From Aquimarina spinulae (GTDB lineage: Bacteria > Bacteroidota > Bacteroidia > Flavobacteriales > Flavobacteriaceae): a stretch of 64,000 bases of DNA. Below are positions 34,738 through 43,080 of this stretch, one piece after another. Both the position numbers and the translations under genes were made by a program. The DNA lies in the NCBI RefSeq assembly GCF_943373825.1, contig NZ_CALSBP010000002.1, forward strand, positions 1,601,501 through 1,665,500. The letters run 5' to 3'. The stretch's first letter is position 1, and each line of letters starts with the position of its first letter. The notes beneath the pieces are model-generated. The model ran no database searches and was not told the origin of the DNA. It saw nothing but the letters and a program-made list of their open reading frames with translations.

Positions 34738-35007
34738 TCAGCGTCTACCGAATTCGTTTTTTTTTGTAGTTCGCATCACATCAATGATTTTGTTTTTTAC
34801 AGATCTGTAAACAAAACCAGCTACATTATTTATTGGGGCATATCGATCTGCTCCCGAAAATAATTTTAGAGCGACATCCTGGATGATATCTTCTGCATCA
34901 CGATTGGCTGTGTCACTTATTTTAGTTTTCACATACCACTTGAGAGACTCATATTCTCTTCCAAAAAAGTCGGTAAGCTTTTTACTATTTTCTGATTCCA
35001 AATTCAT
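34738..35007 (-). CDS. ECF sigma factor, N-terminal region 2 part (frameshifted)
   Basis: Region 2 is present: EYESLKWYVKTKISDTANRDAEDIIQDVALKLF, then VAGFVYRSVKNKIIDVMR, the core-binding and -10 recognition helices. After TTKK the frame leaves the family (NEFGRR then stop) at nine A on the coding strand. The continuation is in 34461-34673. The break is of the same kind as in the kinase gene at 10444-10452. It may be an assembly artefact, a natural null allele, or a slippage site. Confidence 0.82.
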   Translation of the reverse strand: MNLESENSKKLTDFFGREYESLKWYVKTKISDTANRDAEDIIQDVALKLFSGADRYAPINNVAGFVYRSVKNKIIDVMRTTKKNEFGRR

Positions 35008-35198
35008 TAAAACCTTTTATGAAGGGCCTTCGATTAAGAAGACGATACTTTTTTAATCTATTGCATTTTTCAATATATTTTTTTGAAAAAAATAAAATTT
35101 ATGATGGAGTGCTTCTTTTTACTAGCTACTATATAAGCCATGCAGTAGAAAAAAGAGTTTAGACTAAAAGATAAGAATACGTGTTTTAAATACTTAAT

Positions 35199-35780
35199 TT
35201 ATTTAATACATCGTATAGAAAAAGCATATGTTGGATGTTGTGAAGCTTTTCTGATTTTATTATTACCTTTTTCCAAAATATACGTCCAAATAAAATGTTC
35301 CTCTTCTTTAGAATCTGACCAAAACAATGTGTTTTCTCCAAAATTATTTGGATGTTCCTTATTATTTCCTATCCCCGAAGGCCTTATAGAAAACCCACTA
35401 TTGTTTGAATTTATTTCTCCCTCCCAAAACTGTTTATCTTTATAATTGCCTGCTACATTATTTTTTGAGAAATTAAATAGTTGTTCCCAATCCTCATTAT
35501 TTGGTAATCTCCACCCTTGAGGGCATACCTTGCATGCTGTTTCGAAATCATATAACAACCCATACAATTGAACATTACTTGAATCATTATCAGGAAAAAA
35601 ATATTTTACATTGTTTCCATTTATATCTCGTCTAGCTTTAAGATTTTCAGTCATCCAAAAAGTTTCTCCATACTTAGTTATCGAATATTGATTCCCATCA
35701 ATATCAATCAATTTTGTTGTTTCACTTTTACAACTAATGATCATACAAAAAAGGAGTATTCTATAAAATATTTTATTCAT
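35199..35780 (-). CDS. Lipoprotein with FISUMP domain
   Basis: From the ATG at 35780 the product begins with a lipoprotein signal (LLFCMIISC). It continues as a Fibrobacter-succinogenes-paralog (FISUMP) domain, with WMTENLKARR, YGLLYDFETACKVCPQGWRLPNNEDW, GFSIRPSG and TYAFSIRCIK. Two Cys in ACKVCPQGW and one in IRCI may form a disulfide. FISUMP proteins are exported and of unknown role, often surface-located. The longer frame to 35816 is less likely. Confidence 0.85.
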   Translation of the reverse strand: MNKIFYRILLFCMIISCKSETTKLIDIDGNQYSITKYGETFWMTENLKARRDINGNNVKYFFPDNDSSNVQLYGLLYDFETACKVCPQGWRLPNNEDWEQLFNFSKNNVAGNYKDKQFWEGEINSNNSGFSIRPSGIGNNKEHPNNFGENTLFWSDSKEEEHFIWTYILEKGNNKIRKASQHPTYAFSIRCIK

Positions 35781-35816
35781 ATCTAAGTTTTTTATGATCC
35801 GCAACATTATAAGCAC

Positions 35817-35968
35817 AAGTCATAATGAGGTCAAATGCGACCAGGTTATCTAAAACTTTGTATTGACACTAAGCCTGGTTGAGTATACAAGCATTATATC
35901 TTTTTCTTTCTAAAATCTCGTTCTACAACAAATATACAAGAAGCTTCGACCAATTCTTTAACTGCTAT
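35817..35968. repeat. attC-like spacer between FISUMP and DUF418 genes (copy 1)
   Basis: CAAATATACAAGAAGCTT at 35929-35946 and CTGCTAT at 35962-35968 match the spacer at 38198-38235. The right end touches the DUF418 stop codon. The left end has an imperfect repeat (GCAACATTATAAGC). It is one of several related spacers in 35.8-43.2 kb. Confidence 0.45.
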
Positions 35969-37236
35969 ATTTTATCCTTTGTTGGGTGTAGTATTTTTTT
36001 TATAGGTAATAGTTCTTTATATGTTAAACATCTCCAAATCCATTCTAATGGCCCAAATTGGTAATACGTTAACCAAATTTTGCTCAATAATACCTGAAAA
36101 ACAAAAACCGTAATCGCTGCTAATAATGTCTCTGAAGGACTTAAAGTCTCGTAAAGACTAAATCCTACTGATGAAAATAAGATCAGACCTATAAAGCTTT
36201 GCATTATATAATTGGTAAGCGCCATTCTACCAGCATATTTTAAGGGCGATATTATAAATTTATATCTTGTATTATACCAAAACCAACCTATAACCCAAAG
36301 ATAAAACAATCCCATTGCTATGTCTGAAAACACCATTAGTTTTATAAATATAGGTCGAAAAGTATCTGTTGAATAAATCGCATAGCCCGGAAGTACAAAT
36401 AAAAATAATACTCTGTATATATTGGTGATAACTGCAATAACCAACATTGGTTTTTTTATTCGTTGGATAAATGTATCTAAAGAATCATAAATTTTGTTTT
36501 TACCAAGATAAAGTCCAAGAAGGAACATCGAAATAGCTACTGGGGCTAAAAAACCAAACAGCATAGGAACGTTTGAGAGATATTCTAATAATCGCAATTG
36601 TATTCCTTCTAAATAAGTGCCATCTTTTATGATTTGATTGACCGTTTCTCCTGTATAATCGCTCAAATAAATTTCTGGTCTAAAATTTAAAAGTTTGAAT
36701 ACATATTCAAAAAACTGGTCGTAAAAAGGAAAGAAGAGGAAAACTACAGATAAGGTGAGAATTAATTTGTTAGACTTTTTTATCATAACCATGGTTATAA
36801 GTCCTAGTAATGCGTAAAGATTTAAAACATCTCCCGACCATAAAAACACGATATGCAAAACTCCAAAAAGAAACAGTATGAACATTCTCCTTGCAAAGAA
36901 TGAAAATGAAAGCTTGCCGTTATCAAGCATTTTTAAAGCTTGCATTGAAATCCCTAGGCCAAAAAGCAAAGAGAAAATAGGAAAGAACTTTGTGTAAAAA
37001 AATAGTTGCAGGATTTTACCCGAAATTAGATCAATATTTGAAGTCCATTGCTTTGCAAATTCATCTTGATTAAGAAAAGTTGAATTCATTATCACAATAT
37101 TAACAACAAAAATTCCGAGAATTGCAAACCCTCGGAAAACATCTAATACATCAATTCTTTTTTTTACTTTGATCGGTTGTTCATTCAATTTTACAGTGCT
37201 TTTTCGTGTGGTAGTATACAACGTTAAATATAACAA
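35965..37236 (-). CDS. DUF418 family integral membrane protein
   Basis: The 423-residue protein has about ten membrane helices. Typical DUF418 features are RIDVLDVFRGFAILGIFVVN at about residue 28, LLGLYLGKNKIYDS, and the C-terminal YAGRMALTNYIMQSF and QFGPLEWIWRCLTY. The family is thought to act in acyl or exopolymer transport or modification. The N-terminal ~17 codons may come from the spacer. A TTG at 37185 (LNEQPIK) is an alternative start. Confidence 0.85.
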   Translation of the reverse strand: MLYLTLYTTTRKSTVKLNEQPIKVKKRIDVLDVFRGFAILGIFVVNIVIMNSTFLNQDEFAKQWTSNIDLISGKILQLFFYTKFFPIFSLLFGLGISMQALKMLDNGKLSFSFFARRMFILFLFGVLHIVFLWSGDVLNLYALLGLITMVMIKKSNKLILTLSVVFLFFPFYDQFFEYVFKLLNFRPEIYLSDYTGETVNQIIKDGTYLEGIQLRLLEYLSNVPMLFGFLAPVAISMFLLGLYLGKNKIYDSLDTFIQRIKKPMLVIAVITNIYRVLFLFVLPGYAIYSTDTFRPIFIKLMVFSDIAMGLFYLWVIGWFWYNTRYKFIISPLKYAGRMALTNYIMQSFIGLILFSSVGFSLYETLSPSETLLAAITVFVFQVLLSKIWLTYYQFGPLEWIWRCLTYKELLPIKKILHPTKDKI

Positions 37237-37273
37237 ACTTCAATGTTCTGAAGAGATATCATGAGTAGTAGCA

Positions 37274-38065
37274 TTATCTTTTATTTAGAAACATTTTTGA
37301 TTTTATGATAAACTCATCTCTGGTTTCACCCTCATGAGCCCCATGAGAAACATTAGGTAATATCCAAAGATCAGAATTAGGTAGATTTTCCTTCACACGT
37401 ACTACTTCATTTAGACTCATCCCTTCATCATCATCTCCAATCATGATTAATACTTCGGGTTTTATATTTTGTAATTCTTTGTCACTTAGTTTGACAATAT
37501 AATTTTTAAACTGATCCATTATTGCTTTGATGTGCTCATCTCCATCATGAGATGTCTTGAGCCAAGGAAAATTGGCTCGATTTTCAAAAGTAAATGCTTC
37601 CAAATATTCGGGAAAATCAAGAATTGTCCAAGTCCCTACTGCGCCAATTGTTATCATACATTCTATCAAAGTTGGATTGATCAAGGCAAGTTGATAAAGT
37701 ACATCCCCGCCAAAACTGAATCCTATCGCTTTGATTTTTTCTAATTTTAAATATTTGATTAGAGAATTAAGATCTTCAGCCACAGATCTTATACTAAGAT
37801 CTTGCTTAAAAGGCTCCGATCTTCCGTGGCCGGTTAAATCGACTAAGTACACTTCATACTCTTTTTCATAGTCTTTGACATATGATTTCCATGAATTAGA
37901 AGACTGTGTGTAACCATGTAAAAGAAACAAAGGCTTTCCTTCTCCATAAATTTCGTAATATATGTTTTTTCCATTTACCGAAACCGATTCAGCTTTCCTT
38001 GGTGATTGAGAGCGTATATTAGTTGACATTAATATTAAGGTTAAAAGTATAGTAGTTCTTATCAT
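37274..38065 (-). CDS. Secreted alpha/beta hydrolase
   Basis: A signal peptide (LLTLILMSTNIRSQ) precedes a 240-residue alpha/beta-hydrolase core. The core has LFLLHGYTQSSNSW (oxyanion loop), DLTGHGRS, nucleophile Ser in GFSFGGDV, an Asp in IGDDDEG and the His in NVSHGAHEG. The triad is complete. Substrate unknown. It forms a single-gene unit between attC-like spacers. Confidence 0.85.
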   Translation of the reverse strand: MIRTTILLTLILMSTNIRSQSPRKAESVSVNGKNIYYEIYGEGKPLFLLHGYTQSSNSWKSYVKDYEKEYEVYLVDLTGHGRSEPFKQDLSIRSVAEDLNSLIKYLKLEKIKAIGFSFGGDVLYQLALINPTLIECMITIGAVGTWTILDFPEYLEAFTFENRANFPWLKTSHDGDEHIKAIMDQFKNYIVKLSDKELQNIKPEVLIMIGDDDEGMSLNEVVRVKENLPNSDLWILPNVSHGAHEGETRDEFIIKSKMFLNKR

Positions 38066-38270
38066 TAAATTAGTTGTTAGTCTTTAGTTATTGCAGCAAA
38101 TGTTATAAGAATGTGCTGTAGCAGAGTAAAATTACCTTGCTATCGATAGTTCTGTACTGATTACATGATTTTTCATCATAAAATCTTTGCGCTATAGCAA
38201 ATATACAAGAACCTTTGATTAATCATATTACCGCTATGGTCACATACTTGAACTTGATGTTGTACAACAG
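38066..38270. repeat. attC-like spacer (copy 2)
   Basis: Two blocks are shared with 42015-42225: GTAGCAGAG..ACCTTGCT at 38118-38141 and CAAATATACAAGAACC...CACATA at 38198-38246. The ends form an imperfect palindrome, with AAGAATGTGCTGTAGC against CAAGTATGTGACCATAGC on the opposite strand. It sits immediately after the minus-strand gene stop at 38271. Confidence 0.55.
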
Positions 38271-39026
38271 CTATTTTATAGTATTAATTAGGTTTTCTTT
38301 CGCTAACTTTAAAATTTCATGTAATTCTTTTAGAGATATTTCTGCTGCATTATTAAAATCAACTAGAACATGGTCATATTTTTTAGGATATTTTTCTTGT
38401 ATAGCATCTCTAACATACTTTACCGCAGGCCTTAAATGACGATATTCTCCATCAATAACAATAGATGATTCATAGAGTGCACAAAATAAACTATAGGTGT
38501 TATTTGATTCACATACTCTATTATCACTTTTATTCCAACTTTTCTTAGAATCCAGTAGTTTAATCGTGTTTTCTATAATTTTTACTTCAATTTCACTTGG
38601 CTTAAACCAGTTTCCTTGTAATTGTGCATCTTGAAAGTTAAATTCCTTAATGACCATCGGGAGTATTTTTGTCTCGTCTTCAAAGTTTCCTGCATAATAA
38701 CCATCTGTATATTGAATAAGAGTTGCTATTCGTTTAGGCATATCGGGCCAAGAAATCTCTACGAATCTTTGAACTGTATCGTTTTTGATAACAGTGAATT
38801 GCATTGGAGATTTTCCATATGGAGCGAGAATGATGCTAGTTAAAGCTCTACCATCCTTGATGATGTTATACCTTCCTTGATGTACTTTTCCGTTCTCGTC
38901 TGTGTAGGTTCCAAACCAAAGCAGTTCTTTCTGTGCAAAAATAGTACTAGAGAAGAAAAATAGAAATAGTAAAAAAAGGAAGTTTGAATAAAATGGCGAT
39001 TTGTTTTTTTTGATTGATGTTTGCAT
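38271..39026 (-). CDS. Secreted protein of unknown function
   Basis: A long signal peptide (about 32 residues, ending STIFAQ) is followed by about 220 residues. The segments WFGTYTDENGKVHQGRYNI and ISWPDMPKRIATLIQY are mostly beta, then a helical C-terminal half has one Cys pair (VCESNNTYSLFC). I recognise no family. It ends at an attC-like spacer. Confidence 0.65.
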   Translation of the reverse strand: MQTSIKKNKSPFYSNFLFLLFLFFFSSTIFAQKELLWFGTYTDENGKVHQGRYNIIKDGRALTSIILAPYGKSPMQFTVIKNDTVQRFVEISWPDMPKRIATLIQYTDGYYAGNFEDETKILPMVIKEFNFQDAQLQGNWFKPSEIEVKIIENTIKLLDSKKSWNKSDNRVCESNNTYSLFCALYESSIVIDGEYRHLRPAVKYVRDAIQEKYPKKYDHVLVDFNNAAEISLKELHEILKLAKENLINTIK

Positions 39027-39110
39027 GATGTTTATATTTGACTGGTTAAATATAAGAGTACAATTACATCAAAACGTTACATTTCAACAAGATAAGTCCA
39101 TTTACCTAGC

Positions 39111-39260
39111 TCACAAAATCTTATCCATCTTACGCCCTTTTGCCAATTCGTTTACTAGTTTGTCTAAGTACCTTACTTGTTGTGTTAACAAATTTTCGAT
39201 GTCTTCTACTCGATAACCACAAATTACATCAGTAATAAGAGAAGTATTAGTATATCCTCC
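39111..39260 (-). pseudogene. C-terminal remnant of a DUF2200-type protein
   Basis: On the minus strand about 49 codons read [15 protein letters not shown] then [21 protein letters not shown] and a TGA at 39111-39113. These match the C-terminus I recall for DUF2200 proteins. An in-frame TAA at 39261-39263 precedes it and the N-terminal half is missing. A decayed, truncated gene is the best reading. Confidence 0.6.
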
Positions 39261-39264
39261 TTAA

Positions 39265-39693
39265 TTAAAAGCTTATTCTTATCATCGTCATAAAAATTAG
39301 TAGCAATGTTAATACCCCAACAACAGTTGTAAATATTCCTACTTTTTTTGATTTTGTCCATCCTGATAATGAAATCATAACTGTTAGAGAAAAGAGTCCA
39401 ATCATAAAAGTCAGCATCCCAATTATCCTGGGTATTAAAAAGTCATTTATAACAACATTCTTTACATATCCTCCCGGTGTAGTCATCATTGAGATTTGTA
39501 TCATTGCAAATACAGTGACTAGAAAACAACCAGCAGATAACGTTGCAGACTTCAAAATTTTATTAGTTAGTTTATCTTTCTTGTCAGAAACCAATAGATT
39601 AGCAACTACCGTAATAGAAAAACCACTCAATAAAGAGCTTATCAGAATAGTTTGGTTAGCTAAAGTATTCCAATATTCTAATGTTATTTGCAT
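39265..39693 (-). CDS. Small integral membrane protein
   Basis: The 142-residue protein has four membrane helices (about 13-35, 50-70, 85-105 and 117-138) and short loops. No motif is recognised. There is no signal peptide cleavage site. It is a single-gene unit in the cassette-like region, directly upstream of the DUF2200 remnant. Confidence 0.65.
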   Translation of the reverse strand: MQITLEYWNTLANQTILISSLLSGFSITVVANLLVSDKKDKLTNKILKSATLSAGCFLVTVFAMIQISMMTTPGGYVKNVVINDFLIPRIIGMLTFMIGLFSLTVMISLSGWTKSKKVGIFTTVVGVLTLLLIFMTMIRISF

Positions 39694-39855
39694 ATTCAGT
39701 TTGATATTTTTGTTTACTATTATTGGTAATGGTTTTGTCTAAAAGCACTTGCTTTTAAATAGTAATATACCTATTTAAACACAAAAAGCAGTTCGAGCTT
39801 GTACCCGAACCACTATTGCTATTATACCTTGTTTTGCGTTTGCTTTTTTCTGTAA
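39694..39855. repeat. Hairpin-rich spacer between the VOC and membrane-protein genes
   Basis: Three inverted repeats are seen: AAAAGCA/TGCTTTT (39741-39756), TTTAAATAG/CTATTTAAA (39754-39779) and GTTCG/CGAAC (39791-39810). It lacks the GTAGCAGAG block of the other spacers, so relation to them is unclear. Confidence 0.4.
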
Positions 39856-40353
39856 TCAATTTGGGGAATGTAACCCCATTTTATTTCCTTCAGAATCAAG
39901 AAACATTGCGAAATATCCGCTTTCATCGGCATGAGGTGTTTTGGGGACAATAATTTTACCGCTATTTTTCTCGACTTTATCAAGGATTACCTGAAGGTTG
40001 TCTCCTCCATTTAGATATATAGTCACGCCATCTGCAGAGGGTTTAAAATCTTCTCCTTTCACAATAACACCAGTAACCATCTGTTCTTCATATGGAAATA
40101 TACCCATTTCCATACCTGGCATTTCCATTTTCTCAATAGTAATATCCAAAATTGCCTGATAAAATTCGATTGCTCGTGAAATATCTGTTGCCGGAATTTC
40201 AAAAATTGAAATATAATTTTTCATGTCTTTTGCACTTTGATTTATGACTGAATCACTCTTTTGTTTCTCTAATTTGGGCTTATCTGTACTATTACAAGCA
40301 GCAGAACCCAAGATTAATATTACTGTAAAAAGACTGCATATTATTCTCCTCAT
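39856..40353 (-). CDS. VOC-family (glyoxalase-like) lipoprotein
   Basis: A lipoprotein signal (ILILGSAAC) leads into one vicinal-oxygen-chelate domain (about residues 48-165). The motifs are ISIFEIPATDISRAIEFYQAIL, MGIFPYEEQMVTG, DGVTIYLNG and YFAMFLDSEGNKMGLHS. VOC proteins bind divalent metal and act as isomerases, dioxygenases or resistance proteins. Cytosolic homologs are common; the lipoprotein signal here is unusual. It is next to an AraC regulator gene. Confidence 0.82.
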   Translation of the reverse strand: MRRIICSLFTVILILGSAACNSTDKPKLEKQKSDSVINQSAKDMKNYISIFEIPATDISRAIEFYQAILDITIEKMEMPGMEMGIFPYEEQMVTGVIVKGEDFKPSADGVTIYLNGGDNLQVILDKVEKNSGKIIVPKTPHADESGYFAMFLDSEGNKMGLHSPN

Positions 40354-40429
40354 GGTTATGTATTAAAATATTGCGGCAAAGTTAAACTGATAATGAGAAA
40401 CAAAATTGTAAAAATGCGACAGATCTACT

Positions 40430-41245
40430 TCATTTGTAGAAAATAGAAGAAAGCGTCATGTTTTCATTTCCTAAAAACTCTTTTGGACTAATTCCCGTAA
40501 ACTCCTTGAAATCTTTGATAAAATGTGCCTGGTCGTAGTATTCACTTTCATAAGCTATGTTAGTAAGGCTTTCTCCTTCTTCGTTAAGCAACATTTTTAA
40601 GGCACTTTGTAACCGAATTACTTTACTTAACTGTTTCGGGCTAATCCCTATTTGTTTCACGAACATTCTTTCAAGTTGTCTTCTTTTGGATACATCTTCT
40701 TTAAGAATATCACGTATAGATGTACTCCCCTTTGTTGATAAGAGAGTATCTATAGTTGTTTTAACAATATTGTCGACCGTGACCTGCTCACTGAGTTTAT
40801 TCTGAAGAAAAAATTCGATGATCTCTATTCTTTGTTTTGTATCTGTTGCTTGAATTATCTCTTGTTCTAATTTTCGAGCAGTTTTTTCTCCAAATAACAT
40901 TTCAATTGGCGTTTCCTTGTTTGCCAATGTTTTGATTGGTGCAGTTACAAAATTGGCAAAACCATAAGGATAAAAACGAATTGCAAATGTGTTGACATAT
41001 CCCGTTGGCTCTATATAAAAAGGGTCAATGATTTGCCCTAATACCATTGAACGAGGTTGTATAATAAAATTATCCTCGGTAGTATATCGTTTTATATCAT
41101 CTCCAAGTATAAATGCCATTTCGATTGTGCCATCAGGAATTATTCGCTGTCTTTGGGTATCCTCTGTTGCAGGAACTTCCAAAGTCCAATAACAACTAAT
41201 TAGCGATTCTAAATCTGGATGGGGCTGAAAAGTTTGATAATTCAT
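40430..41245 (-). CDS. AraC-family regulator with DUF6597-like N-terminus
   Basis: The 271-residue protein opens FQPHPDLESLISCYWTLE, then IIPDGTIEMAFILGD, the N-terminal sensor fold of this group. The C-terminal AraC helix-turn-helix pair (about 165-260) has RRQLERMFVKQIGISPKQLSKVIRLQ and YDQAHFIKDFKEFTGISPKEFLG. It lies about 75 bases upstream of the VOC lipoprotein gene on the same strand and likely regulates it. Confidence 0.85.
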   Translation of the reverse strand: MNYQTFQPHPDLESLISCYWTLEVPATEDTQRQRIIPDGTIEMAFILGDDIKRYTTEDNFIIQPRSMVLGQIIDPFYIEPTGYVNTFAIRFYPYGFANFVTAPIKTLANKETPIEMLFGEKTARKLEQEIIQATDTKQRIEIIEFFLQNKLSEQVTVDNIVKTTIDTLLSTKGSTSIRDILKEDVSKRRQLERMFVKQIGISPKQLSKVIRLQSALKMLLNEEGESLTNIAYESEYYDQAHFIKDFKEFTGISPKEFLGNENMTLSSIFYK

Positions 41246-41363
41246 TAACTGTTTGTTTTTCTTAAGTGAAACACAATGTCTCGGCTATGGTTAGTAAGGG
41301 AATTAAAAGTAGTAATCTTTTGATTAAGTACTTAGCCAAAACCCGTATTAATTTTAAACATTG
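41246..41363. repeat. attC-like spacer (copy 3, diverged)
   Basis: ACAATGT and ACATTGT ends form an inverted pair near 41270 and 41358. TTTGATTAAGTACTTAGCC at 41319-41337 resembles TTTGATTGATCACTTAGCT of the spacer at 42015-42225. Confidence 0.4.
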
Positions 41364-42014
41364 TTACCTGCTTGCTTTTATTTTTTCATTTCCGAATTCG
41401 TTATTAAAATCCCGAATTCTTTTGTCATTTTTATCATATTCTGCATTCACAAGGATGTCTCTCCAGTCTGTTATTGTTAGTTCTATCATTTTTTTCAAAT
41501 GAACAACATCTTTATTTCCTAAATATATAATTGCTCGGACAATTCTATTGCTCCGAAAAGCCTTGTCAGAAATTATTAATTCTTGAATTTTGGAAAAAGC
41601 GATATTCCAATTCTGTCCGAAATCTGATTTTATTCTTTCTATAATGTCTATTGGATATAAATTCAAGTTAATAGATTCACTAGGGATATTTGGGTCAGAT
41701 TTTAAGTCATTATTTATTATCTCTAAAATTTTTCCATAACCTATAGTTCGAGAGCCTTCACAAAATTTAAATTCCATATTTTCATATAGTCGTTTTGCGA
41801 AGTATTCAGTGCCTAAAATTGCAATTTCAGCCGTCACATTATCTCCTGGTTCAGCAATTTCTCGTCCTACATAAGTCTGTTGTCCTGAGGTTAGATATTC
41901 AGAATAATTTTCGAATTCAATATGTGGTCTATATCCAGATTTAGTATATTCTTTTCGACCACCTTGTTTCGTAGTTAAAAATTCCAATTCTGCTATAAAA
42001 TCTGTTCCTTTCAT
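41364..42014 (-). CDS. Protein with EF-Tu domain-III-like N-terminal half
   Basis: Residues ~1-98 resemble the third domain of elongation factor Tu: a barrel with FLTTKQGGRKEYTKSGYRPHIEF, then AEPGDNVTAEIAIL, and ending GSRTIGYGKILEII. There is no GTPase domain. The remaining ~115 residues are helical (DIIERIKSDFGQNWNIAFSKIQEL, HLKKMIELTITDWRDILVNAEYD). Such stand-alone proteins occur in bacterial accessory regions; function unknown. It is flanked by attC-like spacers on both sides. Confidence 0.7.
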   Translation of the reverse strand: MKGTDFIAELEFLTTKQGGRKEYTKSGYRPHIEFENYSEYLTSGQQTYVGREIAEPGDNVTAEIAILGTEYFAKRLYENMEFKFCEGSRTIGYGKILEIINNDLKSDPNIPSESINLNLYPIDIIERIKSDFGQNWNIAFSKIQELIISDKAFRSNRIVRAIIYLGNKDVVHLKKMIELTITDWRDILVNAEYDKNDKRIRDFNNEFGNEKIKASR

Positions 42015-42225
42015 ATTTTTTTTGTGCTTTCGGGTAACGTTAAGTGTATAATTTCGTATGGGGTTTCATATTATTATGGGTAACGTTATATATATATCGT
42101 AGCAGAGCAAAATGTTACCTTGCTTTTCGATTTTTCTGAGCATTGCACCTTATCAAAAATACAACAACCATTTGATTGATCACTTAGCTGCTATGATCAC
42201 ATATATGTTGTTGACAAGCATAATT
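42015..42225. repeat. attC-like spacer (copy 4)
   Basis: It shares GTAGCAGAG..ACCTTGCT (42099-42124) and CAAAAATACAA...CACATA (42154-42203) with copy 2. TAACGTTA occurs twice near 42045 and 42082. The two ends pair imperfectly, as in attC stems (ATATATATCGTAGCAG against ATATATGTGATCATAGCAG). Confidence 0.55.
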
Positions 42226-43080
42226 TTACTTTTCATACATTCTTTTTAGCACTTGTATTATTTCTCCTAAAACAACTGTTTTATTTTTAAAAGAGCCGTT
42301 CTCAATTTTATATTTAGAAACCAAATTAGTAATTACTAAAGATGTAATCCTAGAACAAAGCAATAATACAGTTGAATAGTAACTGCTATTTCCATCAGCT
42401 TTTCTAATTGATGAGTTTAATTGTCTGATACTAATATATTCAGAGTGAATATGGTTTGAGTATAGAGAATGTGTTCTTGACAAGTCACCTATTTTTATCA
42501 TACTATAAATTTCTTCCGGCTTCTTTAATCTTGCATAACGGGGTTTGATATATTTATTTTTTTGTTTTCTTGATGCAGTTTTGAACTCTTCAAGATTCCT
42601 TAGTCTATTTAATTCACCAGCAAGTTCATTTCTCATTTTTGCTATTGGTTCAAAATCCTTGGGATGATTACTGGTTAAAGAAATTTGCTGATTCAACCCT
42701 TGAATTTTGTAAACGCAAACTTTTAATTGTTGTGATACCTCAAAATCAATAAAAAAAAGATAACTTAAATTTACAAAGGTTTCAATTTGCAATCTTGCGA
42801 CAGAATATATTGCTGTCATATCATCCATAAGTAAATCCTTGTCACGTATTTTAATGGTAAAACCTTTGGAAAGATCTATCAAACTCGAATTATGCTTTAT
42901 TATTTGGATTAATAACTTTTCGAGAAGACCAGCATCTTCAAATTTGAGTTCAAAATCAAATAAGTCCTGAGTACAATTGCTTAATAAAGAGTTTAGATCT
43001 ATTAAAATATCTCTTTGATTTTTGAGAGACATATCATTTAGTGAAAGTAAGGCTTTTATTTTTGTACTTTGTTTTGTCAT
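42226..43080 (-). CDS. Hypothetical helical protein, DUF5677-like
   Basis: The 284-residue protein is predicted all-helical, with a conserved-looking core (TAIYSVARLQIETFVNLSYLFFIDF, near residues 88-112). A later HSLYSNHIHSEYISIRQL region has His and Tyr residues that are typical of the DUF5677 group. Function is unknown. There is no signal peptide. It is the last single-gene unit before the cobN operon and is followed by an inverted-repeat spacer. Confidence 0.6.
   Translation of the reverse strand: MTKQSTKIKALLSLNDMSLKNQRDILIDLNSLLSNCTQDLFDFELKFEDAGLLEKLLIQIIKHNSSLIDLSKGFTIKIRDKDLLMDDMTAIYSVARLQIETFVNLSYLFFIDFEVSQQLKVCVYKIQGLNQQISLTSNHPKDFEPIAKMRNELAGELNRLRNLEEFKTASRKQKNKYIKPRYARLKKPEEIYSMIKIGDLSRTHSLYSNHIHSEYISIRQLNSSIRKADGNSSYYSTVLLLCSRITSLVITNLVSKYKIENGSFKNKTVVLGEIIQVLKRMYEK

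Noticed and set aside
39001..39216. 71-codon plus-strand ORF
   Set aside because: It overlaps the DUF2200 remnant on the other strand, which has recognisable family sequence.
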